DNA from: Clostridium tetanomorphum
GTDB taxonomy: Bacteria; Bacillota; Clostridia; Clostridiales; Clostridiaceae
Reading direction: 5' to 3'
Assembly (NCBI RefSeq): GCF_017873215.1
Contig: NZ_JAGGKA010000010.1
Coordinates: 1-64,000, forward strand
DNA length: 64,000 nt
The position numbers were made by a program, and so were the translations under genes. Below the pieces are notes generated by a model. That model saw only the letters and a program-made list of their open reading frames with translations. It was not told where the DNA came from and ran no database searches. Below are positions 27,671 through 36,447 of this stretch, one piece after another; the stretch's first letter is position 1, and every line of letters starts with the position of its first letter.

Positions 27671-28912
27671 ATGTTTAAATATTTTATTAATCCGGAACTA
27701 AAAAGAAGCTCACTGGTAATAGTAATTATAGCATTTGTAACTTTAATAGGTTCTTTTTTTGCTATAAATCGAAGTTATGAACAAATTAAAATAAATTACA
27801 TAAAAACTAATACTGCAATAGTAGGAGAATTAGTGAAAAATCATCCTGAATTGAAAGATGAAATAGTTCCCTTAATAACTAAAGGTGTTAATGAAAAAAG
27901 TATAGGAGAAGGAGAAAAAGTATTAAAGGAATACGGCTATAATGAAAAATTACAAATTGAATTTATTCCTGCTATGGAAAATAGCTATAATATGGTTATA
28001 ACATCTGTATTGATTATATTAAGTTGTTTTATTGGTATTATTTTTTTATTAAATTGTATTCAACACACAATAATTTATAAAAGGCTTGAAAGATTAATTT
28101 TAGGAGCGCAAAACATATTGGAATATAACTTCGATATTGGAATTTATGAAAATACAGAAGGAACCTTTGCAAAACTTGCACATGCTTTTAATAATATGAG
28201 AATAATTATGAAAAATAATTTTGGAACAGTACAAAAAGAAAAACAGTTTTTAGTAGATACCCTTTCAGATATTTCTCATCAACTAAAAACTCCCATAGCT
28301 TCTTTAATAATATATAATGATATACTTTTAGAGAGAAATTTAGATGAGGGAAAAAGAAAAGAGTTTTTAAAAAATAGCGGAAAACAGTTAAATAGAATAG
28401 AATGGCTTATAAAAAATCTTTTAAAACTTGCTAAGTTAGATGCTGGAGTAATCAAATTTGAAAAAAAAGATTATGATCTAAATAAAACCGTAGAAGAATC
28501 TATGGAAGCACTTAAAATAAAAGCAGAACAGAGTAAAATTGATATGAAATTTTATAGTAAAAATTCACAAATTATAATGAAACACGATACAAATTGGCTT
28601 GGTGAAGCTGTAATAAATTTAGTAAAGAATGCTGTGGAACATACGAGGGAACATGGAAGTGTAGAAGTTTTTACAGAAAAAACTCCTGTATGTATTAGAA
28701 TCATTGTTAAAGATAACGGTGAAGGAATTGCCAGAGAAGAAATTCCTCATATTTTCAAAAGATTTTATAAAGGAAAAAGAAGTAAGAATACAGAGTCAGT
28801 TGGAATTGGATTAGCTCTTTCAAAATCTATAGTAGAAGGACATGAGGGAATAATAGAGGTGAAAAGTAAGGAAAAAGAAGGGACAATCTTTACTATTACT
28901 TTTTTAAAATAA
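27671..28912 (+). CDS. Sensor histidine kinase paired with the 26969 regulator
   Basis: A 413-residue kinase with a TM helix near 17-35, a short extracytoplasmic domain of about 75 residues, a second TM near 112-134, a HAMP-like linker and a HisKA domain with the histidine in DISHQLKTPI (near 204). The HATPase domain ends DNGEGI, GIGLALSKSIVEGH. It is similar in size to the kinases that work with MacB-like or VanS-like resistance systems. The neighbouring ABC transporter supports envelope-stress or antimicrobial sensing. No terminator is obvious directly after it. Confidence 0.88.
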   Translation: MFKYFINPELKRSSLVIVIIAFVTLIGSFFAINRSYEQIKINYIKTNTAIVGELVKNHPELKDEIVPLITKGVNEKSIGEGEKVLKEYGYNEKLQIEFIPAMENSYNMVITSVLIILSCFIGIIFLLNCIQHTIIYKRLERLILGAQNILEYNFDIGIYENTEGTFAKLAHAFNNMRIIMKNNFGTVQKEKQFLVDTLSDISHQLKTPIASLIIYNDILLERNLDEGKRKEFLKNSGKQLNRIEWLIKNLLKLAKLDAGVIKFEKKDYDLNKTVEESMEALKIKAEQSKIDMKFYSKNSQIIMKHDTNWLGEAVINLVKNAVEHTREHGSVEVFTEKTPVCIRIIVKDNGEGIAREEIPHIFKRFYKGKRSKNTESVGIGLALSKSIVEGHEGIIEVKSKEKEGTIFTITFLK

Positions 28913-28994
28913 ATGTAGCAGAAGTATGTAACTTAAAATTCATGAATTAATTTTGTTCTCTTGGTAAGACTACTTCTGAAAGGAAGTGATACAT

Positions 28995-29087
28995 ATGGCT
29001 AAAAAAGGGAGCAAGAAGCGTTCTGAATCAAAGGATTCAAACCAAAAGCACCAAGTCAACAATCAAAAGGGAAATACTACAAAATAA
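28995..29087 (+). CDS. Small basic hydrophilic protein (30 residues)
   Basis: ATG 28995 sits behind AAAGGAAGTG at normal spacing and opens a 30-codon frame ending TAA 29087. The product has no hydrophobic stretch and is about one third Lys/Arg plus many Gln, Asn and Ser (MAKKGSKKRSESKDS at the N-terminus). The composition recalls minor small acid-soluble spore proteins, but I cannot assign it to one. It has its own ribosome binding site, and a perfect 11-bp hairpin lies 23 bases after its stop, so it is probably a real gene. Confidence 0.55.
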   Translation: MAKKGSKKRSESKDSNQKHQVNNQKGNTTK

Positions 29088-29110
29088 ATAGTGCAAGGAA
29101 TTAATAGCAT

Positions 29111-29134
29111 GAAGCCGTTATAAATAACGGCTTC
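29111..29134 (-). terminator. Perfect hairpin between convergent genes
   Basis: GAAGCCGTTAT-AA-ATAACGGCTTC, an 11-bp perfect stem. It lies between the small gene at 28995 (+) and the YmaF gene (-). T-runs are weak on both sides. Confidence 0.6.
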
Positions 29135-29144
29135 AAATAATATA

Positions 29145-29501
29145 TTAACCAATAGGATTTTCAATTAGTGTAGCAAAGATGAATTGGTGTACATGATTAT
29201 CATTAAGAGTAGTCGTTCCAGAAACAAAATGCACATGCCTACCCTTGCCAACAGGTATAGCTGGTCCTGTTGTAGCTCCAACCTCATGAAGATGGTCTTC
29301 ATAAAAATCTGAATTTCCTAGAAGTCGATGAATATGACTATTACCATAAGGTATAGCTTGACTAGTAACACCAGCAAAACGATGATTGTGAGGATCCTCA
29401 CCTATTTCAGCGATTCTTGTGCTACCTAGATATTCGTGTACGTGAGACTGAGTATCTTCATCATTATTACAATTACAATTTATATCATTGTCTACATACA
29501 T
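29145..29501 (-). CDS. YmaF family protein
   Basis: A 118-residue His-rich protein built from repeated HxH motifs (HVHEY, HNHRF, HIHRL, HLHEV, HVHFV, HVHQF), each preceded by a short strand and followed by a polar turn. This is the YmaF pattern found in spore-forming Firmicutes. The spacing suggests a small beta repeat fold able to bind metal, but no activity is established. The start follows a GGGGGC ribosome binding site. Confidence 0.85.
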   Translation of the reverse strand: MYVDNDINCNCNNDEDTQSHVHEYLGSTRIAEIGEDPHNHRFAGVTSQAIPYGNSHIHRLLGNSDFYEDHLHEVGATTGPAIPVGKGRHVHFVSGTTTLNDNHVHQFIFATLIENPIG

Positions 29502-29578
29502 AATAACTGCCCCCTATTAAATTAACAAGCTTAGCTTGTCTACTTATATATTATGAATAATTAAATATAAGGTTACAG

Positions 29579-31480
29579 CTATTGTTTCTTATGCAGTTTA
29601 ATACAAAACCAAAATACACTACCTTTATCAATGTGAGATTTAGCATTAAGTTCACCATCATGGGCTTCAACTATAGACTTTGAAATAAAAAGACCAAGAC
29701 CATATCCTTTCTGCTTTACATTTATTCCTCTGTAAAAAATATTATATATTCGCTTCATTTCATCTTCACTTATACCCATTCCCTCATCTTTAACTTCGAA
29801 TTTTATAATATTTGACTGTTGAAGTATAGATATAGTTACTGTGGATCCTTGTTCTGAATATTTAACAGCATTACTAATAAGATTATTCCATACTCTTTTA
29901 ATTTTTATTTTATCAATATTAAGTATTCCACCTTTAATATCTACATAACTTTTAAAGTTTAGGTTCTTGTTTTCTACATATTCTTTAGCACTTGTAGTAA
30001 GTTCTAAAGCAAAATTTTGTAAAGGGATTTTTTCTTTATATAATTTCATGTCCTCCTTTGCTTCATAGGCGGAATCTAAAACATCATATATAATTCTTTC
30101 AATTTCTTTTGTCCTATAATATATTCCATCAACAAAACTTTTTCTTACAGCTTCATCTTCAGCAACTTCAGACTTAAGCCCTATTGAATATCCTTTTATA
30201 ACTGTTATTGAATTTTTTAATTCATGAGACAAGGTAGAAATAAATTTTCCTGTTGAAGCTAATGTGTCTTCAATAGTAAGTGCAAGTTGTTCAGAAGATT
30301 TGATAAGTTGATTACTTTCTTTTTCAAATCTTCTTAGCATAATATATATTATTTTTTTTACATCTTTAAATGATTTTTGAAATTTTCCTATTTCGTCATA
30401 ATTGTTATTCTCAATTTCTTCATAAGATTTAGCTTTATCAGCCTCTTTATAGTTACTTTTTAGTATCTCAATAGATTCTGATATTGATTTGTCTATAATT
30501 GAATTTCCTTTTGAAATAATATCAAGATATTCAGTCATGGCAACAATAGGAATGGATATCCTTTTAGTTACATATATTCCGATAAGCATTGCAAATATAA
30601 GAGCAATAATAGTTATTATAAGGACGCTGTATAGAAATAACTTTGATTCATGATACATATCTTTTTCAGGAAGAGAGGCAATTAAAATCCAGTTTGTATT
30701 TTTCATAAGTTTAAATATTTGAAATTCCTTTTCTTTACTGTTAACCTTTACTGTTTGCTTTATTAATTTTTTGTTGTTTTTCTCAAAGCTTTCATGATTA
30801 ATATTAAAAGAAAATTGTTTGCCTATCAAATCTTTGTTAGGATGAGATAAAACTAAATTATTTGAATCAACAATGGCATAATAACCGTGTTGTCCTAAAG
30901 TAAGATTTTCAGCAAGCTTTGAAAAATATTCAGCATAGATAGCTGTTCCTGCATATCCAAGTACTTCTCCATTTAAGGTTATTATTGGGGATACAGTATT
31001 TACAATAAGTTGTCCATTGGCCTTCCCAACTAAAATATCACTTGTAATTGTAGACTTAGCTTTAACACTTTCAATGAAATAGTTTCTTTTGGATAAATCT
31101 ATGTTCATAGCAGAAGGCATACAGGAGGCAATAATATGACCGCTCTTATTTAAAATAAAAAAATCCATATAATAATGATAAACTTTATTCTTTTTGTTCA
31201 TTAAATCTAATAAATAGTTATTTATATCTAATAGGCCTACTTCACCAGATAAAAATGCTTCTACTTTTTTATCAAGGGCAAGTCCGCTTGTTTCAAGCTT
31301 ATTCATATTAACAAGTAAATCTATATTTTCTTGAACTCTATCAAGTTGTGAAACCATAAGGGTTTCAGAGCCTTTATTGATTATAGATACAGATTTAATA
31401 TATATTAGTGTTCCAAGGGAAGCCATTAAAATAAGGATCATGGTACATATAATCAATGTAATTCTTGTTCTTAACTTCAT
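29579..31480 (-). CDS. dCache-type sensor histidine kinase
   Basis: A 633-residue kinase. ATG 31480 follows GGGAGG, and the 19 codons further upstream are not used. TM1 lies near 10-32, a large extracytoplasmic dCache-like domain near 35-280 (SKRNYFIESVKAK and GYYAIVDSNNLVLSHPN are typical), TM2 near 283-306, then HAMP and HisKA with the histidine in TLSHELKNSI. The HATPase domain ends GYGLGLFISKSIVEAH. Cache domains bind small extracellular ligands such as amino acids or organic acids. It lies in the same direction as, and downstream of, the YjiH-like transporter; its probable partner regulator is divergent at 33105. Confidence 0.88.
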   Translation of the reverse strand: MKLRTRITLIICTMILILMASLGTLIYIKSVSIINKGSETLMVSQLDRVQENIDLLVNMNKLETSGLALDKKVEAFLSGEVGLLDINNYLLDLMNKKNKVYHYYMDFFILNKSGHIIASCMPSAMNIDLSKRNYFIESVKAKSTITSDILVGKANGQLIVNTVSPIITLNGEVLGYAGTAIYAEYFSKLAENLTLGQHGYYAIVDSNNLVLSHPNKDLIGKQFSFNINHESFEKNNKKLIKQTVKVNSKEKEFQIFKLMKNTNWILIASLPEKDMYHESKLFLYSVLIITIIALIFAMLIGIYVTKRISIPIVAMTEYLDIISKGNSIIDKSISESIEILKSNYKEADKAKSYEEIENNNYDEIGKFQKSFKDVKKIIYIMLRRFEKESNQLIKSSEQLALTIEDTLASTGKFISTLSHELKNSITVIKGYSIGLKSEVAEDEAVRKSFVDGIYYRTKEIERIIYDVLDSAYEAKEDMKLYKEKIPLQNFALELTTSAKEYVENKNLNFKSYVDIKGGILNIDKIKIKRVWNNLISNAVKYSEQGSTVTISILQQSNIIKFEVKDEGMGISEDEMKRIYNIFYRGINVKQKGYGLGLFISKSIVEAHDGELNAKSHIDKGSVFWFCIKLHKKQ

Positions 31481-31501
31481 AGCAATCCTCCCAATTCTGT
31501 A

Positions 31502-31552
31502 TAAAAAATTAAAGTGTCTAAATTGCGAAATTTGCAATCAGACACTTTAATA
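31502..31552 (-). terminator. Terminator after the YjiH-like gene
   Basis: TTAAAGTGTCT (31509-31519) and AGACACTTTAA (31540-31550) form the outer stem, with AATTGC/GCAATT inside. On the minus strand the hairpin is followed by a T-run. It separates the transporter from the kinase gene. Confidence 0.8.
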
Positions 31553-31587
31553 TTATCATAAATTGTAGAAATATTTAAGAAATTGTT

Positions 31588-32910
31588 TTAAAAAAGTAAA
31601 AATGCTATAGGAGTTACAATTATTATTGTAAGTAAAGTTCTTTCAAACCATATAATTACAACATCAGAGAGTTTAAGCGGAATTTCTGTTGACATAATAC
31701 ATGGTATTGAAGCTGAGAAGAACAATATTGAAGAAATTGATGTAACACCTATTATAAATTTAGTAACCATTGGAGCATCTTTAACAAGTAGTGCTGGTAA
31801 GAACATTTCAGCAATTCCAAGAGCTGCTGCTTTTGATGTAAGCATTGCTTCTGGTATTTGAAGCAGTTTTACAAATGGATAGAATATATATCCAAGTACA
31901 TCAAATATAGGAGTAAATTTTGCAAGAACAAGTCCTAGAAGTCCTACAGATAAAATTGATGGAAGTATTCCCATTGTCATTACAAGACTATCCTTAAAAT
32001 TATCCCATACACATTTTCCTATGCTAGGTGAAGCTGAAGCAACTTTTAAACCTTCATTTAAAGCGTTTTCAAAGTAATTGCTATTAATATCTGGTTCAGG
32101 ATCACCAATTTCAGTAATATAAGAATCACTTTTTTTGCTAAGAGGTCTAATTCTTACTGTTATAGCGGTTACTGTAAAAGTTACTAGAAAGGTTGTCCAA
32201 AAATATGTGTTCCATATATTCATAATTCCAAGGGTTTTAGCAACTATAATCATAAAGGTGGCAGATACTGTTGAAAAACCTGTGGCTATAATACATGCTT
32301 CTTTTATTGTATATTTACCTTCTTTAAAAACTCTATTTGTTATAAGTAGTGCTAAAGAATAACTTCCTACAAAGGATGCAACTGCATCAATTGCTGATCT
32401 TCCTTGAGTTTTAAATATAGGTTTCATAATAGGTCTCATAAATACTCCAGCAAATTCTAAAAAACCATATCCAACTAAGAAAGCAAGAAATGCTCCGCCT
32501 ATTGGAATTATTAATCCAAGTGGGATAACAAGCTTATCGAAAAGAAATGGTATCATATCAGGTTGGAACATCCAGCTTGGACCAATTCTGAAATAGGCCA
32601 TAGATCCAATAGCTATACCACAAACTTTTAAAATTGAGAAAATAGTGGTTACTACATCTTTATTCCAAGTTTTTTTAAGAAATGGATATGCAGCACCTAA
32701 AACAACAATAATTAGTGCGTAAATAGAGGTTAAAGGACCAAGTAGCTTTTTAAGACCAGTTACAATATGGTCTATTGGTATAGAGGACTGTCCCCATATT
32801 TTTAATGGAACGAAGAACATAAAAATACCCACTAAACTGTACCCAATAAACTTAGCAAAGTTATTAACTGTTTTTAAATTATTACACGTGTTTTGCTTCA
32901 TAGTTTCCAT
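31588..32910 (-). CDS. YjiH family membrane protein (nucleoside-recognition/Gate domain)
   Basis: A 440-residue protein. The start at 32910 is chosen because AAGGAGG lies upstream of METMKQN; an in-frame ATG at 32949 has no such site. About ten hydrophobic helices. The central region (SQ/GRSAIDAVASFVGSYSLALLITNRVFKEGKYT) and the FLPALLVKDAPMVTKFIIG stretch match YjiH proteins, which carry Gate/nucleoside-recognition domains. They are presumed transporters with unknown substrate. The neighbouring Cache-domain kinase and response regulator suggest uptake of a sensed solute. Confidence 0.82.
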   Translation of the reverse strand: METMKQNTCNNLKTVNNFAKFIGYSLVGIFMFFVPLKIWGQSSIPIDHIVTGLKKLLGPLTSIYALIIVVLGAAYPFLKKTWNKDVVTTIFSILKVCGIAIGSMAYFRIGPSWMFQPDMIPFLFDKLVIPLGLIIPIGGAFLAFLVGYGFLEFAGVFMRPIMKPIFKTQGRSAIDAVASFVGSYSLALLITNRVFKEGKYTIKEACIIATGFSTVSATFMIIVAKTLGIMNIWNTYFWTTFLVTFTVTAITVRIRPLSKKSDSYITEIGDPEPDINSNYFENALNEGLKVASASPSIGKCVWDNFKDSLVMTMGILPSILSVGLLGLVLAKFTPIFDVLGYIFYPFVKLLQIPEAMLTSKAAALGIAEMFLPALLVKDAPMVTKFIIGVTSISSILFFSASIPCIMSTEIPLKLSDVVIIWFERTLLTIIIVTPIAFLLF

Positions 32911-33002
32911 TAGTGTATCCTCCTTATATTTCATTGATTTTAATTTCATTATATATAAGAAAGAAATATTTTTAAACTATTCACACTATTTTGACTTTCT
33001 TT

Positions 33003-33019
33003 TGTCACAGAATTGTCAT
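33003..33019 (+). promoter_or_regulatory. Possible response-regulator half-sites between divergent genes
   Basis: TGTCAC (33003) and TGTCAT (33014) are 11 bp apart in the gap between the YjiH-like gene and the regulator at 33105. No -10-like hexamer lies 16 bp downstream on the + strand, so the role is uncertain. Confidence 0.3.
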
Positions 33020-33104
33020 TATATTTTGGAAATGTCTGTAGATTAATTATTTTTCTTATGATAACATTAAATTATGAAATTTTCTCTAAAAGGGGCAGAT
33101 AGTT

Positions 33105-33818
33105 ATGGATAAAGTACTAGTTGTTGATGATGATAAATCTATTGTTCACATGATTGCGGAGTTTATGAAATTATATGGATTAGAGGCGGTAACTGCATAT
33201 AGTGGGGAAACTGCAATAAATAAACTGGATAATTCTATAAGTCTTATTTTACTTGATATAAATATGAGTGAATTAAGTGGTATTGATCTTTGCAAGATTT
33301 TTAGAGAACGAACTAATATACCAATAGTTTTTTTAACAGCAAATTCCTCTCAATATGATATGGTACTTGGACTTGGAGTAGGAGCGGATGACTATATAAA
33401 AAAGCCTTTTGATCCAATAGAATTAATTGCTAGAGTTAAAGCACATATAAGGCGTTATAATCAATATGGAAATTTGTCAAGTAACCAAGATGGAGAAGTA
33501 GTAGAATTTGATGGAATAAAAATTTTTAAAGATTCACATAGAATTTTAAAAGAAAATTCAGAAATTCATCTAACTGCAACAGAATACAATCTTTTAATCT
33601 ACTTTATTGAAAATGCGGGGAAAGTTCTTACAAGAAAGCAAATATTAAATAATGTTTGGAAAAGTGATATGTATGATGAAAATACAGTTACAACTTATAC
33701 AAAAAGGCTTAGGGAAAAGATTGAGGATGATAAGAGAAATCCAAGGGTTATAAAATCAGTTAGAGCCATTGGATATATTTTTGATGGAAAAATAAAAGAG
33801 AGTATGGAGGAGATATAG
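33105..33818 (+). CDS. OmpR-family response regulator
   Basis: A 237-residue protein. The receiver has D8-D9-D10, the phosphoacceptor Asp in LLDINMSEL (near 52), T in FLTANS and K in DDYIKKPF. The winged helix has LTATEYNLLI and DENTVTTYTKRLREKI. No kinase gene adjoins it on the same strand. The dCache kinase at 29579-31480 lies just beyond the divergent transporter and is the likeliest partner. It is followed 57 bases later by amj and may be cotranscribed with it. AGGGGC precedes the ATG. Confidence 0.88.
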   Translation: MDKVLVVDDDKSIVHMIAEFMKLYGLEAVTAYSGETAINKLDNSISLILLDINMSELSGIDLCKIFRERTNIPIVFLTANSSQYDMVLGLGVGADDYIKKPFDPIELIARVKAHIRRYNQYGNLSSNQDGEVVEFDGIKIFKDSHRILKENSEIHLTATEYNLLIYFIENAGKVLTRKQILNNVWKSDMYDENTVTTYTKRLREKIEDDKRNPRVIKSVRAIGYIFDGKIKESMEEI

Positions 33819-33875
33819 TTTCTGTTACTTAAGTTAATGTATTGCTGGAGTTAGAAGAAATGAGGGAATATATAA

Positions 33876-34679
33876 ATGTCAGTACAAATAATTATTGTTT
33901 TAATTCTTACTTTTATTATTAGTGTTATTTCAACTTTAGCATATTCAGTGAGAATTGTAGGGGTTAGAACAGGAAGAATAGCTATATCTTTTGCAGTATT
34001 TAATGTGTTTGCTTTAATTTCAAGAACTGCTAACACAATTCAAGCACCATTAATGGCTAAAAATATTGAAAATAGTATAAAAGTAGGCAATAGCCAGAAC
34101 TTATTATATATGTTTAGATGGATATTACTAGCCACTACTGTGGCTACAATTACTGGAGCCATACTAATGCCAACATTTATAAAAGTTTTTCAAAAGGCAG
34201 TAGAATCCTTAAGTGTTCATCGTTCTATACCAAAATTATTATTACATGGTTTTTCTAAATCTGGTATAGACCAATTTAAAAAGAGCATTACTAAACCTAA
34301 AAGAGAAAATATAACTCAATTAAAAAGTTTTAAAAAAATACCTAAAAAAATTATTCTATTAAACACCATAGCTTTTTCAATATCTACGGTTGGTGTATTA
34401 TCATCATTATATGCAGGCTGTTTAAATCCTGATTTAAGGCAAACTTGCAGTACACTATCTTCTGTAATAAATGGATCTGCAACTATAATTATGTTTATGT
34501 GTATAGACCCATTTATATCTATGTTAACAGATGATGTGATTAGAGGGGAATGTACAGAACTGCATTTTGATAGATGTATTATTTTTATAGTAGGAGGACT
34601 GATAGCAGGAACTATTTTAGCTCAATTTATATTGGTTCCAGCGGCCGATATAATAGTTTTTATAGCAAAAATTATATAG
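33876..34679 (+). CDS. amj: Lipid II flippase Amj
   Basis: A 267-residue integral membrane protein of the DUF2837/Amj family with about six helices. The N-terminal segment TLAYSVRIVGVRTGRIAISF and the SRTANTIQAPLMAK stretch are characteristic, and the C-terminal half holds CSTLSSVINGSATIIMF. Amj moves lipid-linked peptidoglycan precursor across the membrane as an alternate to MurJ (known from B. subtilis). GAGGGA lies eight bases before the ATG. Its place just behind a response regulator suggests induction by an envelope-related or solute signal, which would be unlike the sigma-factor control described in B. subtilis (inference). Confidence 0.85.
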   Translation: MSVQIIIVLILTFIISVISTLAYSVRIVGVRTGRIAISFAVFNVFALISRTANTIQAPLMAKNIENSIKVGNSQNLLYMFRWILLATTVATITGAILMPTFIKVFQKAVESLSVHRSIPKLLLHGFSKSGIDQFKKSITKPKRENITQLKSFKKIPKKIILLNTIAFSISTVGVLSSLYAGCLNPDLRQTCSTLSSVINGSATIIMFMCIDPFISMLTDDVIRGECTELHFDRCIIFIVGGLIAGTILAQFILVPAADIIVFIAKII

Positions 34680-34931
34680 GTAAAGTATATACAAATTAAA
34701 TAAATCTAGAACATTTAACATGATTATATAAGATGTTACTAAAAGTACAATAGTCTGTGATATGGTAGGGGAATTTTATGTTTAGAATGGAAAATAATTC
34801 ACGATATTATATATAATGGAACACAGAAATAAGAAAATAAAATTAGCATTTTAGTCTATATTTTTTTACTCTAGATCCATAGATAAAATATTGCTAGTAA
34901 TATATGAAACTATGAGGTATGAAATCAATAT
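34680..34931. other. Intergenic gap, no clear feature
   Basis: About 250 bases after amj. A 12-codon frame at 34778 follows GTAGGGG but encodes nothing recognisable. I see no terminator with a T-run. Confidence 0.4.
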
Positions 34932-35036
34932 ATGCAAATTAATAATAGAAATAATAGAATGTTGAAGTTATATGGAAAAGGGTTTAATTCAGAAAAGTTA
35001 ATAGAAATATTAAAAGGGGAGAGGGATAAATCATGA
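34932..35036 (+). CDS. Possible small protein overlapping the next gene
   Basis: A 34-codon frame from ATG 34932 whose TGA overlaps the ATG of the following gene (ATGA at 35033), an arrangement typical of translational coupling. The product is basic and helical (NRMLKLYGKGFNSEKLIEIL). The ribosome binding site is weak (GAGG about 15 bases upstream), so expression is uncertain. It could instead be the remains of a longer N-terminus. Confidence 0.35.
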   Translation: MQINNRNNRMLKLYGKGFNSEKLIEILKGERDKS

Positions 35037-35581
35037 ATTTTGTTATTGAAGAAGAAAAAGTTCATAATTTTATCAAAGATTATTTTAAATATTTATATTT
35101 AAAAACATTTTTGCTTATGGATGTTATATGGATTTTAATATTTTATATTGAAGAGAAGAATATAAACATATTAACTTTAGCAATAATTATATTTACTACT
35201 ATTATGGGAACTACTATGGGAACTTTTTTTATGTATAGGTTGCATTATAATGAAGTTGCTAAATATGTTAAAAATTTTTACAGTAGTAATCAGCATAAGG
35301 AAAAAGAAGATTCAATTAAACTGATATGTAATTTTAAAAAATATGATGGTCCTACGTTTGGTGTTTTACATGTTTATTGCAAAAAAATACTATTTATTCC
35401 CTTTAAGGAAGAGCTTCAATATGAAAAGATAATAATTAACCATAATAATATAAAAGATATTCGTATTAATAAAAGTTCTAAAGCTATAGAGATTTCATAC
35501 AATAATAGAAAAGTTTTATTTGCATTACCGGAAAGGGAATATTGTATTAAACAAATAAAAAATAAGATTTTGCTGAATTAA
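35033..35581 (+). CDS. Membrane protein with two N-terminal helices, function unknown
   Basis: A 182-residue protein. Residues 24-40 and 45-66 form two transmembrane helices. The C-terminal ~100 residues are a beta-rich cytoplasmic domain (KKILFIPFKEELQYEKI, NIKDIRINKSSKAIEISYNNRKVLFALP) resembling YcxB-like or PH-type domains. AGGGGAGAGG precedes the ATG. I do not recognise a characterised family. The gene ends at a strong terminator. Confidence 0.6.
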   Translation: MNFVIEEEKVHNFIKDYFKYLYLKTFLLMDVIWILIFYIEEKNINILTLAIIIFTTIMGTTMGTFFMYRLHYNEVAKYVKNFYSSNQHKEKEDSIKLICNFKKYDGPTFGVLHVYCKKILFIPFKEELQYEKIIINHNNIKDIRINKSSKAIEISYNNRKVLFALPEREYCIKQIKNKILLN

Positions 35582-35598
35582 TGAAATTAATAAAATTA

Positions 35599-35664
35599 GT
35601 CTAAGGTTCAGTTAGAGTTTAGTTAAGAAAAGTATTCTATTCAGATGAACCTTAGTCTTTTATT
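35599..35664 (+). terminator. Terminator between convergent genes
   Basis: CTAAGGTTCA (35601-35610) and TGAACCTTAG (35645-35654) form a perfect 10-bp stem with an AT-rich loop, followed by TCTTTTATTT. Confidence 0.65.
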
Positions 35665-35672
35665 TAAGTGTT

Positions 35673-36200
35673 TTATATATTTATGTTTACTCTACTTTTA
35701 ATCTTTAATCCTATAATGTAAGCAATAAAGATTTTAATAAGATCAAATAGTACGAAAGGTAATACTGCTACATTTATGGCCTTTAAAATAGACATACCAG
35801 TGACTATAGAAAGTTGAATTGTTCCTAATGTATAGCAAAAAACTAATGATAACAGAAGTCCTATAGCTAGCATACCTTTATCTTTGGATTTTTCAAAAAA
35901 ATAGCCAACTATTAGTGCCATAAAAGGAAAGGCTATAATAAATCCACCAGTAGGTCCAACAATTGATTGTATTCCACCACGAAAGTTTGAAAATAAAGGT
36001 ACTCCTACAGCACCTAAAGCCACATATATTAATTGAGATATAAAAGCTTTTTTATAACCTAGTATTATTCCAGTTAAATAAACAGCGAAAACCTGCAGTG
36101 TAAAAGGTATTGGATGGATAGGTATAGAAATTTGAGAGACAACACCTGTTATTGCAGCAAACATTCCACATAAGACTAAATCTTTAGTTGATAATTTCAT
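35673..36200 (-). CDS. bioY: Biotin transporter BioY (ECF S component)
   Basis: A 175-residue membrane protein with about six helices. The N-terminus has MFAAITGVVSQISIPIHPIPFTLQVFAVYLTGIILG, and the middle has YVALGAVGVPLFSNFRGGIQSIVGPTGGFIIAFP, the BioY signature. It is the substrate-binding S component for biotin and needs the energy-coupling T and A subunits encoded elsewhere. GGGGGC precedes the ATG. A BirA operator overlaps its promoter, so expression should fall when biotin is plentiful. Confidence 0.93.
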   Translation of the reverse strand: MKLSTKDLVLCGMFAAITGVVSQISIPIHPIPFTLQVFAVYLTGIILGYKKAFISQLIYVALGAVGVPLFSNFRGGIQSIVGPTGGFIIAFPFMALIVGYFFEKSKDKGMLAIGLLLSLVFCYTLGTIQLSIVTGMSILKAINVAVLPFVLFDLIKIFIAYIIGLKIKSRVNINI

Positions 36201-36266
36201 TCATAATGCCCCCTTTGAAAATTACATTTCTAATATTTAAAACTAAGAAATTCTTGATTGAGTATA

Positions 36267-36320
36267 ATAGTATCATAGATAATTCAATTTGTAAACTTTA
36301 AAATTTTAATAGGTTAACAA
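36267..36320 (-). promoter_or_regulatory. BirA operator overlapping the bioY promoter
   Basis: TTGTAAACT (36289-36297) and GGTTAACAA (36312-36320) are inverted half-sites separated by 14 bp, matching the BirA box. On the minus strand, -35 TTTACA (36295-36290) lies inside one half-site, followed by a 17-bp spacer and -10 TACTAT (36272-36267). Binding of biotinyl-AMP-loaded BirA would block the promoter. Confidence 0.88.
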
Positions 36321-36447
36321 TAGTTTGGTAAATTCAATTATATTTTGAGTATCTCTGCAATAAAATATATTTACTAAGAAGGGTTTCTTTTTAAATAAAT
36401 TAAATGCTATAATATTTACAAAATTTAAAATTAGAGGTGAGGAATAA

